Assembly (NCBI GenBank): GCA_036852015.1
Contig: JAANDG010000720.1
Coordinates: forward strand, 1-64,000
Source: Pelodera strongyloides
Taxonomy: Eukaryota; Nematoda; Chromadorea; Rhabditida; Rhabditidae
Reading direction: 5' to 3'
Length of the DNA stretch: 64,000 bases
Position 1 is the first letter of the stretch. Every line of letters starts with the position of its first letter. The position numbers were made by a program, and so were the translations under genes. The notes under the pieces were generated by a model. That model was not told the DNA's origin. It did not search any database and saw only the letters and a list, made by a program, of their open reading frames with translations. Below are positions 52,801-64,000 of the stretch, in pieces.

Positions 52801-55413
52801 CTTCCCCGGCTGCTCCGATTCCGAATTATCCTTAAACATGTCCCAAATATTCTGGTAAATAAACTTCATGGTTATTTTGCCCGATTATGGTCCCTTTCCC
52901 CTTCCCCGGCTGCTCCGATTCCGAATTATCCTTCCCACCACACAATAATCATATCCGAATTATACAGGTAAATAAACATCATGGTTACGTTGCCCGATTC
53001 GCCGTGGTCCCCTTCCCCGGCTGCTCCGATTCCGAATTATCCTTCCCACCACACAATAATCATGTCCGAATTATACCGGTAAATAAACATCATGGTTACG
53101 TTGCCCGATTCGCCGTGGTCCCCTTCCCCGGCTGTTCCGATTCCGAATTATCCTTCCCACCACACAATAATCATGTCCGAATTATACCGGTAAATAAACT
53201 TCATAGTTACTTTGGCCCGATTCGCCGTGATACCCTTCCCCGGCTGCCACGATTCCGAATTATCCTCCTCACCTCACAATTGACACAATAAACATTCGCA
53301 ACAATTCTAATCGCTGATGACGTGATATAGTTTGACACGGGGAAGGTGGTAAGGTGGTGTGTGAAAGCCGGCGCGCCCTTTGATTTTTGCATTGCCTTAA
53401 CTTATAATTATTGATTTCAACTGTGTAATTATCGATTTTTTATTACGTAAATATTGGTCAATAAATTTAGTCACCAATCTGGTACATTGGCTACGGTCCT
53501 CACCTAACTTTTTTAGTTTAGGAACGTGCACAAACTTACAGACTTTTTCTCTCTGTGTATAATAGTAGATCATCAAAAGGTATATGAAAAATGTCGTGTC
53601 AAGTAGCAATTTCCATAAAAGCTTACTCACATATACGGAGACACTAATACTGGGCAATACTTGCTTGCATTAGGACAACGAATACGGGTCGACATTCTAA
53701 CTGTGCGCTCAACATACGTAAATAACAATCTTTTTAAACATGAAGAAAATCCGAATAGCTAATACTTATAGATTTTCATTTTCTCTCATCTCCCTCTCTC
53801 TCCTTCTCTTTCTCGAATTCTCTAAAAATACAATGCTCTCTCGCGCTCTGTTCGTCGGGCCTCTATTTTTGTTTACCTTCAAAAACCATCCCCTCTTGTC
53901 AAAGTTCGGCAACTTCGCCACGTTTCAAGCTATATCTTCCGAAATTGGTGTCTTAGAAAAAAACTAATGGTACTTATCGCTGCTAGTTTCTCACGGGGAA
54001 GATTGTAGGATAGGTTTTGAAAGCGGGCGCACGCTTTGATTTTCACACCTCCCCAAGCATTCACCTATTATTATTGATTTTAATTGATTATCGATTTATT
54101 TTTCACTATTTATCTTTTAATAAATAAATTTAGTAACAAACCCGGGTCATTGGCTACGGTCGAATTTCATCATCTTTATTAGTTGAGGAACGTGCACAGC
54201 TCAAAAGCGGACGGACACGATTTGCTTACGTGTTTATATAAATGAAATTTATCTCTCTTTCCTTCTCTTTCTCGAATTCTCTCCAAATACGACGCTCTTT
54301 CGCGCTCTGTTCATCGTGCCTCTATTTTTGTTTACCTTACAAAAACCATCTCTCTTGTTAAAGTTCGGTAACTTTGACACGTTTCAAGCTATATCTTCCG
54401 AAATTGGTGTCTTAGAAAAAAACTAATGGTACATTATCGCTTCTAGTTTCTCACGGGGAAGATGGTAGAATAGGTTTTGGAAGCGGGCGCGCGCTTTGAT
54501 TTTCGCACCTCCCCAAGCATTAACTTATTATTATTGATTTTAATTGTTTATCGATTAATTTTCCATAATATAACTTTTAATAAATAAATTTAGTAACCAA
54601 CCCGGGCCATTGGCTACGGTCGAATTTCATCATCTTTATTAGTTGAGGAACGTGCACAGCTCAAAAGCGGACGGACACGATTTTCTTACTCATTTATATA
54701 ATAGTAGATGGCTCATTGTGGTTCGATTGTTTTCCACAAATGAACCGGTCACCGGCGACCGGCCATTTGGTGGCTCATTTTAGAGAAAATGGTCGGCAAT
54801 TGGTCACCGAATGGTCTTAGAAATGTAATTGCTAATTGCCTACCTTCCTGATCGTCCAACTTTGTCAGTGTATCTATTCCCAATTCATGTGCTCTGTCAA
54901 CGTCATCTACCATTCGACGGGTGCTGTCCAGAGACTGAAATTAAAGTTTTATTTAAATTAAGAAAAATTTGTTTTAAATTGTTAATATCATTTAGATACA
55001 CTGTAAATACTTGATCAAATTAAATTTTTGCAACAAAACTACAGTGTGTGTTGTGTGTTGTGTGTGTGTGTGGGTGTGTGTCTTTGTGCGTGTGTCTGTG
55101 TGTGTATGTGTGTGTATGTGTGTGTCTGTGTGTGTCTGTGTGTGTCATGATTGATTATAATTAAATAATCTTTGTGTGTCTGTGTGTGTATGTGCCATGT
55201 GTGTTTGTGTCTTTGTGCGTCTGTGTGTGTCTGTGTGTGTCTTTGTGTGTCATGATTGATTATAATTAAATAACCAACCTCCTTATTTAATCTCTTAATT
55301 TCCTCCTCAAAATCGATCAATTGTAATTTCCATTTTTCCTCGATCTTCATTTTATTGACGTTGTTGTTCTTCGAATCTTGAATAACTGGAATGTCGTCCA
55401 CCGAGAGAACCAT
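49827..55413 (-). CDS. Qbc-SNARE of the SNAP-25/SNAP-29 family (complete, 7 exons, 228 aa)
   Basis: Contributes two helices to SNARE bundles in vesicle fusion. Exons from 5': 55279-55413, 54844-54934, 51545-51662, 51150-51206, 50712-50783, 50270-50420, 49827-49889; phases agree. The first SNARE motif (about 37-105) contains SLDSTRRMVDDV, with the zero-layer Gln at 74 (KLDDQE); the second (about 165-228) contains MVHVSRTVETLRKMAVDV with Gln198, ending VGGANKEVQKLLQ. The linker is basic (RKMRRMRWLPRK) and has a single Cys (115) instead of SNAP-25's palmitoylated cluster, which points to a SNAP-29-like or other non-neuronal member. Intron 2 (3.2 kb) is filled with minisatellites; intron 4 holds a MITE-A. 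Confidence 0.92.
50010..50163. repeat. MITE-B copy, SNAP-gene intron 6
   Basis: GTCCTCAGGCGCGGAGCGCGG left, CGCGCTGCGCGGCTGAGAACG right, with GACGCGGTTACGCATTTGCG inside; a further related GC-rich arm lies at 49925-49990. Confidence 0.7.
50911..51094. repeat. MITE-A copy, SNAP-gene intron 4
   Basis: TTAAAGCGTAATACCGGCC left; the right arm is degenerate (TTTCAAACATTTCGC) before CTTATTTCGCTTTAA. It starts about 55 bp past the exon 4 donor in gene sense. Confidence 0.8.
52047..52182. repeat. Cluster of GC hairpins, SNAP-gene intron 2
   Basis: One near-perfect 24-base palindrome (CCAGGCGCGC..GCGCGCCTGG) followed by three exact copies of GCGGCCTTCGGCCGC at 52090, 52134 and 52168. GC content contrasts sharply with the AT-rich surroundings. 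The 192-codon frame across it is not supported as a gene. Confidence 0.85.
52558..53290 (+). repeat. About 110-bp minisatellite, SNAP-gene intron 2
   Basis: Seven units beginning TTGCCCGATTCGCCGTGG (two shorter, with GCCCGATTATGGTCCC), each with CCCCGGCTGCTCCGATTCC and ATAATCATGTCCGAATTATA. Unit length varies between about 99 and 115 bp. Confidence 0.95.
53330..54715 (+). repeat. About 460-bp tandem repeat, SNAP-gene intron 2
   Basis: TTTCTCACGGGGAAGAT recurs at about 53988 and 54448; CATTGGCTACGGTCGAATTT, GAGGAACGTGCACAGCTC and TCAAGCTATATCTTCCGA recur at the same period. A third, more diverged unit starts near 53330. Confidence 0.85.
55042..55272. repeat. TG/TGTC microsatellite, SNAP-gene intron 1
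   Basis: Two GTGTGT(C)-rich arrays, each followed by the same CATGATTGATTATAATTAAAT, so the block itself is duplicated. The second copy ends right at the exon 1 donor. Confidence 0.9.
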
Positions 55414-56478
55414 TTTCTTCGAGTTTCGGCGAGTTTCCGACGAATTTCGGCGAGTTTCCGACGAGTTTCCGAGTTAGTTTCTGAGTTTCCACTAAAATCA
55501 AAACCAACAATTGATTGCCGAATACATACAAGAAACTAATGTAAGCGAAAAAACGCCAATCGTGAAAAGATTTGAGGTGTGCACCTTGGAACAACAAAGT
55601 CATGGAAGTATATAAATATCAGATCATACATATGGCCTTCAAACAAACCCAACGAGAAGCAAATCAACACAATAAGGAGAATGAGAATATTTATAGTTAA
55701 AAGCAGACATTATGGCCTCTTTTCCAGAAATAACCCTTTAAATAAGGGATCAACCGTCTGATCGAAATACCCTTATCAGCTATCAGCACTGGACCATAAG
55801 AAATACACAGACAGAAGAGACGAAATACCTTTTCTTTGGAATCAAACATAAGAAGTAAGGGATCCTTGAAACAAACAGTTATCAACAGAAACACAATACA
55901 GTAAACCCTAGGAAAATATAGAAATTCGTGTCAATGAAATCGAAAAAGTCAGGAAAAATAGCATATAATTATTAGGCGAAAACTCCAGGTCAGGTTAGGA
56001 AAACAGAATTATCAGAGCAAAGAATGTGAACTACAAACAAACAGAAATGAGGAATGTTTTGTGAGGAAACAAAGTACATATATTTATATTGGTAGTATAA
56101 TATAAGGGAAAAAAGGGGCTTCACTGAGAAATGTGGTGTGCGTGCCGCAGAAGTGCCAGAGTAGCGCGAGCATGTGGCAACATTGTCAAGTACGTACGGC
56201 GCGCGCCTGAATAACAGGCACTACATAAACTTCCAGGGATGTTGCCTTTGAATTTGGACGCGCTTGATAACTGCTAATTTTTAAGTATTACTAATCAATT
56301 GCTAATTTTTAAGTATTACTAATCAATCAATCAATTCAGATTTAGATGAGCGAAATATATAACATCACATATCAGGTGTGCTGGGCGATTCAGGGAATTC
56401 TTATAAGAATATTTTTTCCTTTATCACTAATTTCTGTATCAGAAACGAGCGAACGTGGAATTAAGGCTTTCGAGGGGG

Positions 56479-56524
<46 letters not shown>

Positions 56525-57301
56525 AGGAGAGAGAGAGAGGAAGAGGAGATCCTTCGAACCGGCTTAGACCTGTGAACCCGCATTCCGATTCTATTGCCGT
56601 CATATCTCAGAAACTACATATAATTCAGAATTCCACAAAAAATATACGGAAATGCCGCATTCTTAAAGGGATTAAAAATGAACTTCGTTCACTTTTAGAC
56701 TACAATATATTGAAATAGAAAATCAGCTAAATTGGAGTTATTGGTATCTTGAGTGGGTGCACAGTCTGAGAGTGACATTGGACGCTAGTTGACTGTAAAT
56801 AGTAAATGGATATGCGTTCTATGCTATGTTATGCTACCACGCGGCTCTAACCTAGGAACTGTGGTCCAGTTCCTAGGTGGTTAGAGCCGCCTGTTACTAC
56901 GATTTTGCTGCGTGACTTTGAAAGAAGCGTTGTACTTGTACTTCTATGCTAAACGGAACAAAACAAAACTAAACAAAACTAAACTGAACAAACTAGCTTA
57001 CATAGAAATCGGCGCTTTGGTGCAAGGTGGCATTTCGATTTGATGTAAACTACAAACCACACATTATTTTGAAAGTTGCTATTTGTAATCACTTTGGCTA
57101 AAGCAATCAGTATGTATTATAAACACGAGAGAAGTAAGCGTTTTGCACAAAATTGCATCACTTGACACGCATAACGCATGAATTTCATGAAAAACAGCCG
57201 CCAAATAAAAAATGCCACCAGTCATATCCATATAATCTAAAAACAGCAAAACTATCACAGGTGGGACTTTCCCTTTAAAGGTACAGTTCTTGGATCGCAG
57301 C

Positions 57302-57471
57302 TTAAAGCGAATTGCTAGCCCCTTTGGAAAATTTGCATATGATAAGCAAACCCTATGTATCCTATGATAATTTTGTACGATTGCCGTGGACGATCGTACA
57401 AAATTAGCATAGGATACCATAGGATTTGCTTATCATATGCAAATTTTCCAAAGAGGCTAGCAATTCGTTTA
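57302..57471. repeat. MITE-E copy
   Basis: TTAAAGCGAATTGCTAGCCCC to GGCTAGCAATTCGTTTAA, with a core nearly identical to 44879-45052 apart from small gaps. Confidence 0.9.
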
Positions 57472-58136
57472 ATAACTGTTTGAGCAAACTTGGTATAGCT
57501 TCACATCCAGGCACACAAACACCAAAAAAATTCTGTTAGTAAATATTTATGAATTTGAAAGTGAAAAATATTTCTGAAATTTCAAAACTTCAAAGAGTGT
57601 TATCAAATGTATGCTGGGCTGGCACTGCGAGTTGACTCACTTCAATTTTATAGGTATTCTATGTTTAGTGCTTTGGGAGAGGTCATAACCCTTATCGTGT
57701 GCCTTATGCCCATTCGGGGTTTGGGGTCTTGTCTCTGTAGAGAGAGATTGATAGAGAGAGACAGAGAGAGAAAGAGAGAGAGATGAAAAGAGAGAGAGAG
57801 AGCGAAAATCAGAAAAATCATAAAAATGCCATAAATGAGTAAGAATTAGTGAAAGCTTACGTCATTAGGCTAGGAACTTTCAAAACCACAAAGCAAAGTG
57901 GTGTCATGTTTCCGGAAAGTGATGTAATTATCATTGCATTGTGCAATTGCATAGACCTTGCAAAATAAAGATATAGTTTCATTAGTGATTCATAGAGCTT
58001 CGTTAGAGCTTCTATATGTCAGCAACTTCTATATGTCGAAAACTATAGGTCAACAACCGTGTTCGAACAATAAGTATATGCATGTAAATCTAAAGCTGGA
58101 ACACAAAACATACAGAAACACCGCAGCTTTTTGTAC

Positions 58137-58315
58137 TTAAAGAGAAATACTGGCCGGTTTTTGAAACGCATCGAATACTCCCTGCTTTACTATGCTTCAT
58201 ATGCAAATGAGCATAAATTTGAATGAAAAATAGACCCCAATAGACCCCTTTTAGCATAACTGCATAATAATGCTGCTATTTGAGATGCGTTTCAAAAACC
58301 GGCTGGTATTTCGCT
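58137..58315. repeat. MITE-A copy
   Basis: TTAAAGAGAAATACTGGCC left; right end GGCTGGTATTTCGCTCAT with the terminal TTAA lost. Confidence 0.8.
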
Positions 58316-58976
58316 CATGCAATACAGTAATGCTTGCTATGACTATAGTAAGGACACAACTTTCCACCGACAAAGAAATATAGAAAACTGCGAGTTACAT
58401 GTTACGTGGTTTGTGAAACTTATGCTGGTTGTGAACAACTGCATTCCCATATACCTATGTGATATTTCCTAGCCTTTCGGCTGTTCGACACAGTATAACA
58501 CACAATTTGCATATAATATATGGAAATGAAGTTCATCAGTATAAACTTCACAAACCACGTGCCATATCACTTAGCTGGCGACAAGGAGCGTCTTAGTTCT
58601 TTATATAGCCTAACTGCACAGTACCATAAAAAAGGCAACGCCCTAACGCTACTAGTCGTATCGCGGAAAATAGTACAAGTCTTTTCCTACTAATTCGCCA
58701 GTTTCCGGCTTCTTCGTGCTTTTAAACACCAAATGTTTTGCTCAAGAAAATCAAGAAACAGATAGCCGTAATAAACGTGACCATTCAAAAATTTAAGATA
58801 AGGTTGCTGTTTTGTTTTTATATTTTTAGTTGAAAGCAAATGACATGGTAGGATTGTAGGCTAGGCTAATTGCTGCTCAAAACTCGTAGCATGAAATAAG
58901 GTTAACCCTAGAGGTTGAATTCACTCAATTCTAAAGATAGTACAGTAGAGCGCCTTTTTGAAAATACATACAAGGA

Positions 58977-59117
58977 GTATACTACGTTCTCAGGCGGGCA
59001 GCGCGGAATTGCGTAGCCGCGTCCGCGGAGAATAGAATTTTCCATACAAATAGGCATTATTTTCCCGCGGACGCGGCTACGCATTTGCGCGCTGCGCTCC
59101 TGAGAACCAGAGTAGTA
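58977..59117. repeat. MITE-B copy
   Basis: TACTACGTTCTCAGGCGGGC left, GCTCCTGAGAACCAGAGTAGTA right; the inner GTAGCCGCGTCCGCGG pairs with CCGCGGACGCGGCTAC. The best-preserved copy of this family. Confidence 0.88.
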
Positions 59118-59854
59118 TAAGCTAGTTAAGTATGCATCGTCGAAATAGTCAACCGTATGCATAGTTTCTATTCAGAACACATTTTTTGTGTATCATTAAC
59201 CCAAATTTTTATGTAAATAAAAAGTTTATTGGTTTATTCAAACGCACAAACAAAGTGTCTGTTTCATGCTGAAAATGTTCACAGAAAACTGTCGGTGTCC
59301 TACAATTATTTTGAATGTGGAATTACTAGATTTCTGTGAGTTATATTTCATATTACAGGGTATACAGAACTGTTTTCCTAATTTCATTTAAAAAAAATTC
59401 CTGCACAATCTAGCACGTGAAAAGTTCAAAAGGTGATAAGGTTCTGACTGAAAACAATTTAGTAAAAAAGGAATTTGAAGCTAAATTTGAAAAACAAAAC
59501 TCATTCAAAAACAAATATGCACTGAGTATGTGTTGCAATAAGAGGGTCAATAACGTGTTTGTGTAAACAGTTAATTTACTAAAAATAGCGTTTTACTGCA
59601 ATAGATCAACGTGAAAATTGTGATCGGCGAGCAAATAGTACACCAAATATTTAAACATTTAATAACACATTAAAATGTTTACATCAAGAGTGAAGCGGCG
59701 AAGGTACGCATGTAATTAAGAGACTTGGTTGGTAATAATAAGAATAATAATAATCTTTATTGGTCGTGTAAAAAGGTTGACTGGATCACTGGATGTACAG
59801 AACAAAATGCTCGAATTTAGTCCAGTAAGGTAAGGACATCAACATTTCAATAAG

Positions 59855-59938
59855 GCCTAAGCCTAAGCCTAAGCCTAAGCCTAAGCCTAAGCCTAAGCCT
59901 AAGCCTAAGCCTAAGCCTAAGCCTAAGCCTTAGGCTTA
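59855..59938. repeat. Interstitial telomeric array (GCCTAA)~12.7 with strand switch
   Basis: Error-free GCCTAA repeats to 59930, then TAGGCTTA in the opposite orientation. The junction AAGCCT|TAGGCTTA is a minimal strand switch of telomere-type sequence. Confidence 0.95.
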
Positions 59939-60233
59939 TTTATGAGAAAAATGACTAATGACCCCAACAAAACAAAGCTAGACCAACGGCGGAGAAGGTT
60001 TTCTCCGCCGCCAAACCGCACGTGAGAAAGTTGAGGTCAAAGTACAACCAGTGGTGATGTCATGCGAACAAGACCAGCCCATGACACCCCAGGCAATTGA
60101 AGAACCCCGCGAGGAAATTAACGCTCAATTGCCCTCGCCCTCTCCCTTATCGATCACATCAATTAACAGATGATCTGGTTGTTACTGATTACGGGCCACC
60201 CGTTACACCTTGCCTTTGCCTCAAAGACGATCT

Positions 60234-60530
60234 TATGGGGTTTCCATGTTTGAGACTCGCACTTGCGAAAATGACAAACCACTGTCCATGTTCAAGTCGA
60301 TGTAAATGACATGGTCCCGCAGCGACTTTGGATCTAGTATGGATCTATTTCAAAATAGTACGGATCTATTTCAAATAGTATGGATCTGATACACTTTCGC
60401 TGCAGGACCATGTCAAACGTGCGATTCGCATGGGCTACAGTATGCAGTTGACATGTATGTAAAATGACTTGAACATGGACAGCGGTTTGTCATTTTCGCA
60501 AGTGCGAATCGCATACATGGAAACCCCATA
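60234..60530. repeat. MITE-C relative
   Basis: TATGGGGTTTCCATGT left, ACATGGAAACCCCATA right; the inner CACTTGCGAAAATGACAAACC and CATGGTCCCGCAGCG blocks are also mirrored, around a direct repeat TATGGATCTATTTCAAA-like. Confidence 0.88.
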
Positions 60531-61603
60531 ATCATAATGGAGATTCGTGCAATGCTCGCTCCATTTAGGAGCTTTAAATAGTCATTTTGTACATGCAGTT
60601 CAATTTCGATATGTTTATTGTAGCATTTCAAAATACCCATTTATATATGCATACTAATTGTAGCTTGAATCAATAATGATTTAGCACCACATAAGAAGCT
60701 AGAGCTCTTGAATGTGTCTAGCCTGTGAGTGTTTTTATCTCTCTTGTTTGTATTTTATATGCACAATTTTTCTGTGGAATAAAGAGTTAATAATAATAAT
60801 AATAATGACCCCAACAAAACAAAGCTAGACCAACAAGGGCTGAAAATGTACGGAAATCAATAAGTTACGGTTATCAGGGCGCGAGGAAATCAATAAACTG
60901 TAATGATCAGATCCTTTTTGGGAAATCAATATAAAAAAATTCTCACGTGGCGAAATTTAGAAACATAAGTTTTTTAACATAAGGATAACGTAAAGTTTAT
61001 AAAATAACAGTACGTGAATGTGTTCCATTTTTCACTGGTTTTTCACAGCTTTCTACTTTTTATTGAGTTCTCTGTTGATAATTTTCCACATAATTTGATC
61101 CCGTCGCAGTACCAAATAACGTCATCTTATCTTATTCTTCAGAAATATGTTGTCACAGTGTTTGCAAGAACAGCGTGACAAGATTTTCTACTGAAGTTTT
61201 TTATAGTTTCAATTTGTCAATTGTCAAGCAAATTGCCAATTGTCACTGAAGAATTTCCTCATTATATTTTTAGTTTCCAGTAGCCAGCGCTTTATCTTTA
61301 TTGCTATCTTATTGCAATATAAAAAGACATGTACATCAAGAAATATAAGAATTTATCAATTTACAACTGGTCTTCAGCAGTTCAGTAGCTGTAAAAGTTC
61401 CACGCTGCGGAATCTTGAAAATGCAGTCAATTTTATACATTTAGTTTCATATTACTAGTTCGTGAAGTTCGGGAGACTGGGCACGTGTGCACTGAGATTG
61501 GTTATTATTTAATTATTTAAAAAATTTCAAGATACACGTCTAACCACAGGATTAGTGTAGTATTGTGCATGGGTCTGGCCATGTGATTGTAACGACGAAA
61601 CAA

Positions 61604-61784
61604 CTTTAAAGCGAAATGCAATCGTTTTTTTGAAGCGCATCGTGGGCAACTGAATTCTTACGTAGCTATGCTGGTCTGCTGAATTTAGCTCGGTTTTTTA
61701 TTCTAATTTATGGTCATTTGCATAGGGTGCATAGGAGTGCTTGTGTATTCGATGTGTTTCAAAACCGGCCGCTATTTCCCTTTA
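61604..61784. repeat. MITE-A copy upstream of the lectin-like gene
   Basis: TTTAAAGCGAAATGCAATCG left, GGCCGCTATTTCCCTTTAA right; about 210 bp before the start codon. Confidence 0.8.
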
Positions 61785-61995
61785 ACCAGAGTTATTTATA
61801 TTTATTTGTATGATAACCGATTCAAATAACTGCGTGCGAAAACTATCTCCTCATCTCACATAGGTATATATATTTGTGATGAAACGCATTCCTTATTGTA
61901 TTGGGATAATATCGTGTACATCAGAATAATACACCGCGCGACCTAAAATAATAACTCGTGAATATGCAAATTCATTTTTTTATCAACTTTCCACC

Positions 61996-63940
61996 ATGAG
62001 GCATAATAACTTGCTTCTCATCGCTCTTAATTCGGTAGGGTTCGACTATGTTTTTCAATGTACTATGTTCCCAGGTGCGCGGCGCGCACATGCGTAACCG
62101 CGTCCGCGGAAAAGAGGTGGCTTTTTGACCTGGGAAAGGCGGAGACGGAGACGCAGAAAAGAGGGCGGGCTTGTTTCTCTCTGTCTCGAGTATTCCAATG
62201 CAAATTTGCAATCTTTTCCCGCGGACGCGGCATGCATTACCGTGCTGCGCGCCGGAGGATAAGAGTAGGGTAGAGTATGCGTAGGAAAAAAGGAAAGTGA
62301 AACTGAGCAAACGTCGCACAAAATAATGGGGTCCGCCACAGAGGGGCGGGAGTATCATAAAGATAAATGGTCAGCAGGACGGCGAGCAGCCTTTTCGCAG
62401 CAATTGCTAAGCCGAAACCTAGGGCTAAGCCTAAGCCTAAGCCTGATCATTGCAGGTAATTATCCTCATTAGCGCTGACGGCAAATGTGAATCGGGATGG
62501 ACACTCGTTTCGGAACTGAGCAAATGCATTCGGGTGAGTTTTAATCTATAAACATATTGGATTTATTGAATTCTATCTCACTTCTCTCTAATAATTTATT
62601 TTTTTCTCTCTCCTTCCCTCTCTTGCTTTCTCTCTCTCTCTCTCTTATTCTATATCTCTGCTTTTGAGTTTGTGACAGCTATCGGGGTCTTAGTAAGTAT
62701 GCGTATGCTCCGCAAAGGTGGAGGCTATGCGGCGAGGATAAACCCACCGCAAGTTGCCCGTCAAAAATTTAACTTAAATCACTATCCATGAGAGAGAAAG
62801 AGAAGTGAGAGAAAGAGGAGAGAGAGGCAGGGAAGGATAAGATAGTGAACCACTTGAGTTTCATAACTATAATGTTCATACTTAAACCATTTCCAAAGAA
62901 AACAAAAATTTAACTTTAGGCGTTCCCTTTCCCGCAAGTATTGAAATCAGCACAAGAAGTATGCGAATCGCACGATTCACATGTACACCACGAAGACAGA
63001 CCGTCGGAGTTTGCAGGTAGCATTTGTTGGCTACGATGTGGCGCACAAGCGTCTATAAACTGGCTAACAAGATGTGTGCCAATTTCTAGCTGCCCTATTA
63101 CTGGAGTGTCATAGAGTCATAGTAGCAGTACTTTTTAAGAATTTAGTCCTGTGAAGTTTAGAATTCGTATAGAGGAAGGAGTTTTGAGAATGGTGAAGCT
63201 TAGATGAACCAGCTTCCTTTAGCACACCTCACGTTACCTGTGTTCGAACAAGCTATAGACGAGATTGGCAAAGGGTGCATGATGGAGACAAGGGATAGTC
63301 AGGTATACAGTATACAGTATACGCATTCGCACCTGACAAAGAGTGAAATTGTTGCATTGCAATATAATTATTTTATTTCTGGCCACTAAAGATAGAGAAC
63401 GTAGAACATATGGCCGAGACATCCCCGCCCGCCCCCTTTTGTTGGACATTTGATATAAAACAAGAGTATGATGTATGACGTATGTGGCTGCTAGATATTC
63501 ATTTGTTTATTTATTAAAGATTTTTGTATTTAGCGTCCCACCATGGCACCATTTGTTCCCAATCCGGAGATGTATTGTGAGGTATGTGTGGTATATCATT
63601 ACACAATATCGTTATTTCCACGGCACATGAAATGTGCAGGGTTGAAGAGAGCTCTTGTAATATATTACATACTATTGTTGGGCGCACTGGACCATAGTGC
63701 TGGTGACAGTCCAATACTATAAGTGTACAGCCGACCGTTTTTTCGACTCAGGGCGAGCCGCCTACTCCTGTCATGATCTATATCCACATTTGTTTGCATG
63801 CAAAAAAAAAACGTCCTAACCGCGATAAATTGATTCATTTTAGTTACATACAACATACGACGTCGAGTGCTCAAAAAGGACCACAGTGCTAACTACAACT
63901 ACTACACTGGCGACGACGGAGAAAGCAGCTAACAGTAATG
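61996..63940 (+). CDS. Secreted C-type-lectin-like protein, 5' part (runs off the window)
   Basis: Well supported: exon 1 61996-62034 (MRHNNLLLIALNS), exon 2 62456-62533 and exon 3 62920-63016. Joined, they give a signal peptide that continues into VIILISA, then DGKCESGWTL, SKCIR and SAQEVCESHDSH, the order of cysteines and the GWTL block at the start of a long-form C-type lectin domain. Exon 4 is ambiguous (acceptor at 63203 or 63216; donor GTGCAT or GTATAC). Further in-phase exons are likely at 63534-63581 (ends MYCE) and 63844-63940 (Thr-rich, ends before GTAAGC). No carbohydrate-binding EPN/QPD or WND motif is seen, so ligand binding is open. Intron 1 holds a MITE-B and a short GCCTAA run. 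Confidence 0.6.
62058..62275. repeat. MITE-B copy, intron 1 of the lectin-like gene
   Basis: TACTATGTTCCCAGGTGCGCGG left, CGCGCCGGAGGATAAGAGTAG right; inner CGCGTCCGCGGAAAAGAG and CTTTTCCCGCGGACGCGG pair. Shares ATGGGAAAGGCGGAGACG-like sequence with 2958-3138. Confidence 0.85.
62424..62444 (+). repeat. Short GCCTAA run before a splice acceptor
   Basis: GCTAAGCCTAAGCCTAAGCC, about three telomere-type units on the coding strand, ending 11 bp before the exon 2 acceptor (GATCATTGCAG). Confidence 0.85.
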
Positions 63941-64000
63941 GTAAGCAATTCTAAATTTGGGTATGCGGTATGCGGGAAGTGCTTTGCGCCATACTGCAAA

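Larger units (their letters stand above)
55414..61995. other. Large intergenic region, SNAP gene / C-type-lectin-like gene
   Basis: 6.5 kb between divergent genes with no supported coding sequence. Contains GA tracts at 56480-56550 and 57738-57806, MITE-A, -B, -C and -E copies, and a telomeric array. A near-palindrome GGAACTGTGGTCCAGTTCC lies near 56855-56875, flanked by CGGCTCTAACCTA and its complement. Confidence 0.5.

Overview
The window looks like genomic DNA of a nematode. Evidence seen: interstitial arrays of TTAGGC (the nematode telomere unit) at 25376-25483 and 59855-59938; many GT-AG introns whose 3' ends read TTTTCAG or TTTAG; several start codons sitting directly behind an acceptor-like TTTCAG or TTACAG, as expected for spliced-leader addition; and animal gene families throughout. 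No exact species can be given. All exon models were built by hand from reading frame, splice signals and phase; every junction listed keeps phase.

Genes, left to right: a small secreted Cys-rich gene at the left edge (246-449, -) and a diverged relative in four exons (1136-2167, +); a complete 13-exon serine carboxypeptidase of the SCPEP1 type (5549-11389, +); a complete 7-exon cytochrome b561 (15691-20763, +); a complete 10-exon TGF-beta family ligand (22147-26381, -); a complete 17-exon secreted protein of EB/lustrin-type cysteine modules (28442-38068, -), with a full-length Penelope-like retroelement in its longest intron; a V-ATPase assembly factor TMEM199/VMA12 (39187-39849, +) followed 392 bp later by mitochondrial L-2-hydroxyglutarate dehydrogenase (40242-48905, +), perhaps one operon; a 7-exon Qbc-SNARE of the SNAP-25/29 family (49827-55413, -); and the 5' part of a secreted C-type-lectin-like gene that leaves the window on the right (61996-63940, +).

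The genes share no pathway: lysosomal/secretory protease, ascorbate-type electron transfer, signalling ligand, extracellular Cys-rich protein, V-ATPase assembly, metabolite repair and membrane fusion. Most of the remaining DNA is repeats: about 17 copies of one hairpin MITE family with TTAAAGCGAAAT ends, two more that share the ends but have another core, several other inverted-repeat families, tRNA-like sequences, minisatellites, GA/CT tracts, a 30-G run and two telomeric arrays. No rRNA, CRISPR or convincing functional tRNA gene was seen.

Most notable: the TGF-beta ligand has exactly six mature-domain cysteines and lacks the interchain one; the Penelope-like element and a remnant in another gene's intron both carry a hammerhead-ribozyme-like core after the reverse transcriptase ORF; and telomere-type repeats or MITEs lie immediately upstream of splice acceptors in several genes.
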